Part shown: positions 11,903 through 22,636 of the stretch, one piece after another
Layout of the letters: each line of letters begins with the position of its first letter
Numbering within the stretch: position 1 is the first letter of the stretch
From: Micropterus salmoides
Lineage: Eukaryota; Chordata; Actinopteri; Centrarchiformes; Centrarchidae
Direction: 5' to 3'
Assembly: GCF_014851395.1 (NCBI RefSeq)
Contig: NW_024040817.1
Location: 24,503,269 to 24,567,268 of the forward strand
DNA: 64,000 bases
The notes under the pieces: generated by a model
Databases searched by the model: none
Seen by the model: only the letters and a program-made list of their open reading frames with translations
What the model was told of the DNA's origin: nothing
Made by a program: the position numbers and the translations under genes

Positions 11903-13672
11903 CACTGCGCTTCTGACTAAAGTGCATCCTGGCCAGCCTACGAATGAGAGGCCGCCCTATTCACCCAGGTGCCACGGCTGTCTGAAATCTTTCCACGGTG
12001 GGATGTTGACTTGGAGAGGCCTGTCGTCACGGCTACACCAATGACACGGCTGGATGTGGGTGAGCTTCCTGGGTGGCGGCTCTCATTCAGCCAATCAAGG
12101 CAAACAGGCCACGCTCTATTTAATGATTATCCCAGCATCTGTCCCCTATCTCTCATCTCTGTGTGAAAGCCGACAAACACCAGTGCAAATAAACTCGCAG
12201 GAGCTCACTGAATCCCATCCAGCCGAGCGGCTCGATTCTGGCTTTAACTGTAATTTCATTTACAATTTAATCAAATCTAGAAATGATGGGAAATGGTTGT
12301 GTGCATTATAAACAGGCTGTGCCAATGATTCATTATATAGTTAGTGGAAAATGTGGTAAATAGAGGATGTGATTACAGCAGCAGCAATTAATGCCAGTCC
12401 AATAAAATACATGATTACCACATTTGGAGTGTAATCTCGGTTGTTATCCATGTGCTGACAAGAAAGACAATACAAAGAAAGGCTTTATCCTGTTCCCATA
12501 TCTTTTCACTTTTACTTAGCGCAACCACAGTGTGTGGGTGATATGGTTTCCACATTCTCGCTGCAGCTTGGCATTGATTTCATTTCCTGCATTTGCTTTG
12601 TGGAGAAGATCCCATCCTCTTCTGCACTTTTATCCTTTCAAGTCAGCGGCAGGGTTAGTTTCTGCCTGGTCACCTGCATGTTGTGAATCATGTTATTGTT
12701 CCCCCGATACTCAAACGGTGACTTCACTGTGTAATTAATAGTACAGACGTTGGTGAATATGCTTGGACACTTGCCGCTGCTCTCTATCCCCACTGCATTA
12801 GGATGCACGTGATCAATAACCACATTGTTTTTCTCAGCTGTAAATCATGTGAATGCTCTGGGACTCCCTGCGGGCACGAATGGAGGAAAAAGAGACAGAC
12901 AACAAGGAGTGCTGGGCTGATGACTATACCGATAAACGGGAGAGAGGAGCGAGACGTACTAAGCGGGAGAGTGAGGCAGAAACTAAGAGCCACCTTGAAA
13001 GAGAAAGAAAGGCTAATATTGTTGATTTATCAGCCCAGCAGCCTTTGAGATGAATGAGACGGAGAGAGCTGTCTGTGGCCACTTATTGCAGCCCGCGGGA
13101 TGAATGCTCACTATTGCCCTGTTTGTCTTTGGTTTGGTAAAAAATGAAGTGCTAAATCAATAAAAATGTTAATCAGAATAAGAAAAAAAAACATTGTTTT
13201 CACTTTCAATTTAGCAGACTACTTGATAAGAGAGAGTAAACAACCGGGACATCAGTCTACAAATTCTATTTATTTTTGTTGTGATTAATTTGTAAGTCAT
13301 ACCAAGAATAAAACTCAACTGCACCTCACACCTATATGTCTCACACAGAGCCGTTATTTATACCTGCACTAAATAATTTTGAAAGGATTATATCACTGTC
13401 CTTCTCATGTGTACACTGTTTTCCTGTTTTAAAGCTTGAAATCTCAGCAGTTATTGAGGTAACAGAAGCGTGGATGGGTGTGATCAGCAACACCTACTCA
13501 TCATCTCATGGTTATTCAGTTATTCTTTGTAATGAGACAGAAAACTCATACTGCTTGCGATACTGATCACTAGATTCAGATAGACGAGAAGATTTTTATT
13601 TATAAATGCAATGTGTTCACATCTGTCTCCCAAGATACAAGACCTAAATGGTTACCCTTTTTGTGTCTCCAG

Positions 13673-14820
13673 GTGAGACCGGTGCAGCCCTGTCACGCCC
13701 ACAGCGCCCCCTTTCGGCCCGGACGGCCCACCACGCCCCGGCGCCTGTGAAAGGGTACCATGTCAGCCGTAGCATGTCCCAGCATTCCTCGGGCGGAGGA
13801 GGCCCCTGCCACTGCACACCTGAGGACTGTGACGGCCCAGGCAGAGACTACTACAAGGGTCACAGTGATGGCCACTATTACCCTACAGGAGGTCCTGCTG
13901 AGGCCCTGGCGCTTGAGAGGCACCATTCCCACTCCCATAGCCATTCTGGAGGGGGAACCTTCCCCCGCTCCCACCCCAGCCAGCACCCACCTCTCCAGTC
14001 GTTTGACTCTTGCGAGGAGTGCCTGTCCTCAGGCCACGGAGGGAAGATGCATCGCATTCCTCCGAACCTGATTGACCAGTTTGAGAAGCAGGTGCCCTTT
14101 CATCCTGATGGCTTCCACACACTACAGTACCAGCGCACCACTAGTGGGGGTGCTGAGCCACGCAGCGAGAGCCCCTCACGTATCCGCCACCTGGTCAACT
14201 CTGTGCAGCGCCTCTTTGCCAAGTCCCATTCCCTGGAGGCACCATCCAAACGGGAGTACAACGGCACAAGGGGAGGTGGGGACTACCGTGGCGAGAGAGG
14301 AGGAGGAGGCCACAGGAGTGGAGGGGAGGACGGCGGCAGCCACTACTCAGGCCACCAGCCTCGCTCTACCAGGAGGAGCAAGTCTCGAGAGCGAAGCAAG
14401 AGTGGAGACTCACGGCACGAGTCGGGCAGACGCCACCGCAGCAGGACAGCAGGCTGGTGGAGCTCTGACGATAACCTGGACAGCGACAGCAGCTTCCTGG
14501 TCAGCGGGGGCAGAAGGGGGTATCCCAGTGGACACGAGAGCCTGGATGCAGCCATCCAAGAGCTCACCATGAAGAGGCCCAAGGAGCGTGGTGGGCCGGG
14601 GCCTGCGGAGTGCATGGCCTGTACCACAATGGCCCTGGCCGGGGGTGAAGGTGGCGGACACCATGGGCACCACGGCCACTCTCTGAAAAGGAGCACGTGG
14701 TCGGCCATGACAGTGAGTCAGGCCAGGGAGGTGTACCCCTCCACCAGGGGAGGAGGCTACGATAAAGCCCTTGTGCCTGTGGAGAGTAAGCTAAAGGAGA
14801 GGACCTTCCACTACCTACAG
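13673..14820 (+). CDS. dlgap3: dlgap3 large 5' coding exon
   Basis: The acceptor TCTCCAG precedes 13673 and the donor GTGTGT follows CTACAG at 14820. The exon enters with two bases of a split codon, so an upstream exon is expected. It carries 382 complete codons: a His/Ser/Gly-rich N-terminal part, the LIDQFEKQ block, the SESPSRIRHLVNSVQRLF block, an Arg/Ser-rich stretch and GWWSSDDNLDSDSS. The human DLGAP3 start (M-R-G-Y-H) aligns with V-K-G-Y-H at 13747-13761, where a GTG replaces the ATG. The first in-frame ATG inside the exon is at 13774. Confidence 0.9.
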
Positions 14821-15894
14821 GTGTGTGTATGCTTGCATGTCAACCAATGTGTGTGTTTGTGTGTGTACTATAGTATGAGGTTGACTTTGTTTGCTGATCA
14901 GTGCTGACCTGCAGCAAAAAAAGCAATATTTCTGTAAGTTAAGACCTTACATTTTCCCTGCAAGGTTCCTACATAAAAGGACAATGTAAATGTATTGCCT
15001 ATGAGGAAATCGCACTTTACACATTTCGCACCAAAAATGTCACATGGTTCAAACCGTACAGTAAATAAATCCATTTCTAAATCATATTAAAACAGTGCTC
15101 CTTATGGCGTCAGATCATTCCTAATAATCATGGTTACTATGCTAACAGGAAAAATGCAGCACAACTTCTTGGTGCAGATTTGCCTGAATCTAAAGAAACA
15201 TGAGCTTAAAATGGGACTCGTGTAGCTTACAGCTACTTCCTATTTGCATAACTCAAAGCATGATGGGAACTCTAGTGCCAGAAACTCAAAATGTTTTAAT
15301 CCCAAACTGAAATCCATGAAAATAATTTTACAATCAATACATCTTTTGTCATACTATGCCCCATTAACATGATTCATATATGCATGGGACACAGGCACTC
15401 TCCTATATCTGTTCATATACATGTTAAACATCTGAGCAAAAACAGCCCAGAGATTAAAGGGTTAAATGTCCACCTGAGCGATCCCGTAGACTGTCTTGGT
15501 ATTTTGCTGTGAGTCAGAAAACAATGATTGTCACCCACACATTATTTAATGTGTCTCCCTACAGTCCATCTCCCAGTTTTATTCGCCACGGCGGTCTGTC
15601 TCCTAAACCAACAAATGCAATTTTCCCTTTGCCCTTTCTATCATTTTATTTACATGAATTTCCTAAAATGAAAAGCTAATTGCTGTTACACCTACAAAGT
15701 AAGCGAAAAGAGCACACACACACACACACACAGACGAGCATGCTCAAACCTACAGCTGTGCTGAGGTAGAGCTGTCATGCAGGCTGTGTTTCTACGGAAA
15801 CAGCAGGTAGCCACGGGAGTCCCTGGTGTTTTTCCAACTCTCATCCTTTAGACACAGCTGGGGTCTGCTGATAGAAGAGACAGAGAGAGCAGAG

Positions 15895-15937
<43 letters not shown>

Positions 15938-17254
15938 CGCGTGTGTTTCCAAAAGGACGAATTCAAAACAAATTTTACTGTGTGCCTTAAGCTACCATCA
16001 CATTCACACCTTAGGACACGAAATGAACTTCCCCACTGCAGCTTTTCTCATATCTCCAGGCGTCACTTGCAGTTTTGTGAGAAGGGGGCATACAGCATGT
16101 GGAGGGAATTTTGTGCTGCGCTTAGATGTGCTGAAGTCAGCCAGATTGATCCATGGCTTCAGAGCAGACAGCTTCCTGGAGCTGCAGATATAGAGCTGAT
16201 CAGGTCTACAACACCAGTCCTACACCTTGGGACAGACAGCAGCACATGTCTGCCATATAGAAGCAACAGCTCCAAACTGAATCTTTGTTCTCTGGAAGCA
16301 GAAGTGTGCCAGACATGTGCAAACAGAGTGTGTAAAGACAAGATATTCAACAACTGACTTAAAAGCAGCTATAGATATTCTTCTACGCATCATGGATAAC
16401 ATGTCTACTTGTATATGAAAGCGGTCTCTTATGGAGATGAACTCAGAGTATTAACGCCGAACTCAGCAGTTCCTCTCAACTCTGCAGAGCTTTATAGCTT
16501 CTTTTAGCTTGTTGTTTTGGTTTTATGGCCCGCAACATCACTATTTATTTAACTCTCACCGCTCTCATAGTGTAGTTTGACTCCAAATGAATGATAGCAT
16601 TGCTCTGTATCTGCTGTGTAAAAACAGGTCACCCTATTTAAATATATACATTCAAAAGATGGTAATATGTCACTTCGGTGTTCACATCTTACACTGACAA
16701 GTCTGCACTTGGTCATTGCTCAAATTTCGCCCCACAAACGCAAAGTGAAGCAGCTGAAAATGAAAATGAAAGGATCAAAAATTTATGAATCTTCACAAGT
16801 CTGAATTATTGTGGTCAGAGGCAAAGGCACATGTGAGAGGTTTTGTCACATGGTGTCAACGCCAGTCACGATGCATGGCATCAGAACCCAGCGCTCTCCA
16901 TTCCCTAAGCCTCTCCTTTCCCCTTAGCCTGTGTCTGATAGATAAGGAATGATAAAAACGGGAGTATGGAGTGAGAGTGAAATGAAGACAGAAACAGCGA
17001 GGGAGAGAGAGAGAGACAAAGATAGAGGGAGGAAACAGCAAGGTAGAGGGATGCAGAGATAGCAAAGCACGCTCAGGGATAGAAAAGAGATAAAGGAGGT
17101 GATGGTAGCCGAGGGGCAACGTGAGAGAAAGAGCAGGATGAGGAAATGAGAGAGATAGTAGAAGGCCATGGGGATGGGGAGATTAGGCTGAATCATCTTT
17201 TAAGTGATGACCTTAAAAACACACACTCAACTGGATGCCAAACCCTGGGGCCTT

Positions 17255-17296
<42 letters not shown>

Positions 17297-20200
17297 TTGT
17301 GTGGGTGTTAATGTGTGTAGGTGTTTTCATTTGGTCACATGCTTGTGCGAGACTACACACCTCACAGTATTTGCAAAAAGGGAAAGATCGAGGGGTCTTT
17401 CAGCACAAGGAGCTGCTGTTGCCTTCTGTTAGATGGTGTCAAGCTTTCATCATACTGGAAAAAAGTGGGATCAAATGGTACACACACACACACACACACA
17501 CACAGACACACACAGACACACACACACACGCATATTTAGATATTGCATCGAGTGGTCCTAATAACAATAGAATTCTATGTACAAGGTTAATAGGTGTCCT
17601 CATCTGCTGTGATGCTAATTAAACCCTGGGTTTAATTTAATCTGATCACATCAAACCAATTTCCAGCAGTAGGCAGCTGTTTTCAGCAACAGCAAAAAAA
17701 ACACACAAATAAACCAACCATACGCTACCTGCCAAGCATCAAAACCACACACACAAAGTCAGCTAGCCAGAAATTATTCTCATGAGCTGGTGGAAATGAA
17801 AGCAGGGCTAAAAGGGAAGTGACATGTCAGTTGGCCAGAAACACAACTCCAAAAGGGTGCTGATGTTGCTCTTTGTTTGCCGGAGGTCATTGCTCGTGAA
17901 CACATACGCCACAGCAGCTTATTTGATTTAAGGTGATTAAATGTTAGATGTTGGCTTTTGAGTTGTCCCGCTGACTAATGCTGCTTTAAAGACAGGAAAT
18001 GTGATGTGTTTCATTGTGTCTCTTCATAGCAGCCTGGCTATCTGTTTTTCATTGGTCAGGTTCCCCACAAACGGTGGAACTTTTTGGAATATCATTGAAT
18101 TTAAGAGGTGTATTTCAGGCAAGTCAGGGCAAATCTGAAAGCGTTACAAAATAAGTCACCACCTATGAATAGACCAGAGGTAACATTTGAAAGAGTCTAT
18201 CATCCTTATTTTACACAATTTGATGGCCACAGTGGGATCCTGTCAATGTAAAGTTTTTGTTTCATTTCATTGCAACCTATCTATTCTCTTTGTGATGTCT
18301 TCCTCTTGAGTTTCTTGTCTCGACTGTGCTCCTGTGTGTGTTTTTCCTTTTGTTTTCCCATCGGACTCTCATCCATTCACTCATTCATTTCTGCACACTT
18401 ATGTCTCATCTTCTCTGTTTCTTGTTTTGTCACCCTGTACATATGCCCGTCTCTCTTTCTGCCACCTTTGCTGTGTGTCTGTCCACCCTGCATGTATACC
18501 TGCCTTTTCATGCATTGGTTTATTTTCTCTCTGTCCGTCGGCTTCTAGCTTATGTTGTTTTTCCTTCTCTGTGTCAGTGTTTCTCCAGCTGTCAGAGTTT
18601 CTCTCTTTCTGTAAGTCCCTTTGTCCTTTTCTCTCTTTCTTTAACTCCCATGTATGCATATATTATCTGCATGTGTGTGTGTGTTTTGTGTGTGTGTGTG
18701 TTTGTGGGTGTGTGCTGTCATCGTGTACATGAGCATGCTTGAGCTATCCAGTGTGTTGGCTTTACACTGGGTGCACGTGTGCCATGACTGTATGTCTGAT
18801 TCATCCCTGTCCTTCTGTTCGAGGTGCAAAATATATTTCAGTGATGAAATATATTTCTTTTTTGAGAAGTCATTTGACTTTAATAACAGATATTGGGAGG
18901 AGGCTGCCAACAGTGCAGTGGAAACATCTTCAATATCTCAACACTAATTAATTCACATTGTGATCAACTGCTTTTCCCTTAACAGTTGATGTAGAAGAAG
19001 AATGCATACTTACTTTTAACTAATTTTAATGTGTTTAACCCATTTATAGAAAGTCTTACTAAACCGAGTTTGACCATGTATACTCCACATGGTTGCACAC
19101 TTATACTCACGTTGTTTTGTAGATTAATCCTCCTCCACCTTTTTTCTACTTACCTGTGACTATGCAAATGTAAGTTTGAATGCTGTTGTGTCTCAGGTCC
19201 CGTCAGAAGACTGGGGAGGTGGATATTGCGGTGGCGGTGCAGCCGACAGCGGAGGGGAGATTCCATGCCGTCGCATGCGGAGCGGCAGCTACATCAAGGC
19301 CATGGGCGACGATGACAGTGCTGACTCAGACACCAGCCCAAAAGCCTCGCCTAAGTCCACCCTGATTGCCCAGAGGGATGCCTTTAGACGATCTATCAGC
19401 ATGGATCAAAGGTCAAAAGTCACAAATGGAGTGTGTTGAAATACTCTTTTTGAAAATCAGCTGGCTTTTATTCTAGTGCTAGCAAGGACAGTACAAGTTA
19501 GCTGTAGTTAGATCACTAACTATACCCATTTAGTGGTTCTGTAGAAAACCTGTTTGCTCCATTTTGGCATGGAAGGGCATTTTGCATGATGCTAATTTAT
19601 TGTTGAGCACTAGAAATTCATGCCTTTAATATCCTTTCATTGTTGGTGTAAAGGTCCTGGGTGCAAACTATGGGTAGACAGTGCAGACAGTAAAACAGTA
19701 AAAATATATTCAGAACGTTTAAGTACTTAAAGGGGACATGCTAGCAATTTAATATTGCATGTCTAAAATACCTTTATTTCACCAGGCAAGTTAATGAAGA
19801 ACTGTTTCTTATTTACAATAACGGCCTGGCAGGAGACAAAGGCCTCCTGTAGGGAGTGGGTCTTGTGATTAAAACAGACGGAAGACGCAGGACAACAACA
19901 TAGTCCCAACAACACCCTAAAACCAGGCACAAAGACAAACAAACCAAATGAAAGAATAATTAAACATAGACAACAAGAAACATGATAACAGACTAAGACA
20001 TACAACAAACTACAGAGTAAAGTTGAGGGACTACATTTCCCACAATGCATATAAAACGCATCTCGCATTAGACCCCGTGTCTTGCAAACTTCACACATTC
20101 AGTTTTCAGTTCAATTTTATGACAGCTTGTGTCTGCTTACCTCAACGAAAGCACGTTTATACACACACACACACACACACATATCCACAAACCTTACACC

Positions 20201-22566
20201 CTCACAAGTGCATACAATGGGTGCATTCATTTTAAAAAAGAATTCTAAAGCAAACCACGCGTTTTACATGTGTACTCTTCAAGCGGGGATAACCCTGGTG
20301 ACACCAGAGTCACAGAGGATATTATGTCACTGTTTTCACAGGCTGAGGACAATTGTGTGTAACATTGGTGTTGGTGCCCCCTTAAGATATTCTGTGACAT
20401 TTTTTGGTAACATTTAAATCGTCATCACTCATTCAGAGATGACAACTGTGAACTACAATGATGATTATTTTGGAGAGACAACAAATGCTAATATTGAATC
20501 AGTGCAATGGAGCAAACATTAATATATCAAACCTTTAGATCTCATCACCACAGTCCAATCATTAACAAGAAAAAATAGAAAAGTAGCATCCATGTCCTTA
20601 TAATATGTTCAGTAGTGGATACCTTCATATAGGCAAGCTCCTTGGGAACTTGGGATTTGTTGTTAGACAGATTTAACTGTATGTCTGCATAACCAGCATG
20701 AAAAATACATTTACTCAGATGTTCAGAATGATCAAAAAGATTAACAAGTTATAGTTATAACATGATTCATTGCAGTTTTTCCCATTTGAAGCGGCAATGC
20801 AGCATTACAACACTCAAAATGACTCCAGCTGGCAATAGTCATAGAATATGACTCACTGACATTTTATTTGATAGTTGTGGTTAACCAGATGGTGTACTGT
20901 GTGTTGTGGAATGTTACAAACACGAGTCTTTGATAAAAATAGCACTGCAACTGGCTGAAGATTTTACAGCCAGGATATAACTAAGGAGTTATTTCTAAGT
21001 AAGAAATAGCTGTGTCGTTATACACGATAGTTGTTACAGTCGTCAGTAAAGCTGATTATGTGTATTATTTGTTTATTTCAGGTACTCATGTAAGCAGTGT
21101 ACAGACTCCTACCCCAACAGCCGAACTACACCTAAACCCCAAGCCCGCACTCGTAGTTACACCCGCTCTCTGACCAGCTCACAGGTAAATAATAATGTGG
21201 TTTAGTTGTGTGAATGCTGTATTGGATTTTGTCTTGACCACAGCAATGTGTCCCCTCTCTCACCCTCCCTCTCGTCCTTCAGCTGGGAGACTCGTTGAAC
21301 CGTCAGTTTGAGGCGGTGTGTGAGACCATGTTCGGTGAGGTGGAGTCTCAAGCTGTCGAGGCCCTGGATCTTCCAGGTGTGTTTCGCACCCGCAGCCACA
21401 GCTACGTCCGCGCCATCCAGGCTGGCTGCTCCCAGGACGACGACTGCCTCTCTGTCTTCTCCATGTCGGGCCCCCAGGGAAGCATCAAGGGCGGGGCTGG
21501 TGAGTGTGTGCATGAGTGTGGTGTGGTATACCAATAGAAATGTATGCCTATGGCGTCTGTGTGAGTGTTAGAAGGATGTGTGGTTGTCCTTTCATGTGGC
21601 GGCAACCTGGTGGGAGACACAGTAGGACAGCCGGTGGGAGAGGAAATTTTATGACAGCTTGTGTCTGCTTACCTCAACAAAAGCACGTTTATACACACAC
21701 ACACACACACACACACACATATCCACAAACCTTACACCCTCACAACTGCATACAATGGGTGCATTCATTTTTAATTTTTAACCTTTTATTGTTCTCCTTC
21801 AGTCGGTATGATCTCACTTTTTCACCCAAGCCTTCTGCTCCTCTGCAGCACTTTCCTTGTGTTTGTGTATGTGTGATTGGATGTGTGCGCACGCTACAGG
21901 CATACACATGTGCATTATGCTATTGTGCATGCTCTTTGTTCTCTGTCATCTCTGTATTGTCTCTGTATCTCATCTCTCCCATCACCCTCCCCTGTGTGAT
22001 AGCAGGTTTCTCAGGCACAGTAATAGGTGGAGGAAGGCTGCTCGTGATTATGGTGATAGCTCAGCTGCTTCTTTCTTCCTCTCTGCCTGTCAGTATACAG
22101 TATACAGTCTCTTTCTGGTGTGATTTTTTTGCCTTCTTACTCTGTGTTTCCCTTTATTTTAAACATTTTTGGTGCATCTGGGGAGTTATTTCTGAATTTT
22201 TTTTTTATTTATCTTTTATGCACTTGCTCAAACCTAATATGCAGAACATCTGCAGTAATTTGTGATTTGTGTGTCTGTTATTGTACAGTGGACTACAGAG
22301 CCACTCTGATGTCTAACAGGACTCAAATTTCTAAGCTCAGACCAGCAAATCCCCCCCGATACTTAGTCAAGCTTCTGTGAAGTGTCATATACATCAGCTA
22401 CAAACACACACGCACAGTACACAAACTCAAAAACACACACCTACATGCTCCCATACTAGGGCTTAGAGCTTCATGGTTAGGGTCTTTGTAAACTGTGACA
22501 AGCTGGCTGGTGATGAAGATGCTTTGGAAAGAAATGCATTAAAGTTTGATTCTTTATTCACTGAAA

Positions 22567-22636
<70 letters not shown>

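Larger units (their letters stand above)
1..13672. other. No coding exon recognised (5' flank or intron of dlgap3)
   Basis: I saw no recognisable coding exon here. It holds microsatellites, transposon remnants listed separately, purine-rich tracts (about 4020-4190 and 11215-11350) and AT-rich unique sequence. The first exon(s) of dlgap3 must lie here or further left, because the exon at 13673 begins with a split codon. Confidence 0.6.
14821..19196 (+). other. dlgap3: dlgap3 intron
   Basis: A 4.4-kb intron with a (GT/GC)n array (15894-15943), a purine-rich stretch (about 16975-17160), GT and CA arrays (17258-17288 and 17480-17529) and a pyrimidine-rich stretch (about 18260-18660). No coding sequence was recognised. 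Confidence 0.8.

Noticed and set aside
13693..13986. Minus-strand ORFs opposite the large dlgap3 exon (also 13883-14122, 14343-14708, 14410-14679)
   Set aside because: They are mirror frames of GC-rich coding sequence with no similarity of their own.
14072..14572. 166-codon plus-strand ORF in another frame of the same exon
   Set aside because: It is an alternative-frame shadow. The dlgap3 frame carries the conserved motifs.
18270..18742. Overlapping plus-strand ORFs up to 138 codons
   Set aside because: Pyrimidine-rich intronic DNA gives Phe/Ser/Leu/Cys-rich frames without domains in several frames at once.
21516..22265. 249-codon plus-strand ORF
   Set aside because: It lies in a dlgap3 intron, starts in unique intronic DNA, runs through the CA array of direct repeat B and has no recognisable domain. 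It ends in low-complexity Phe/Ser-rich sequence.
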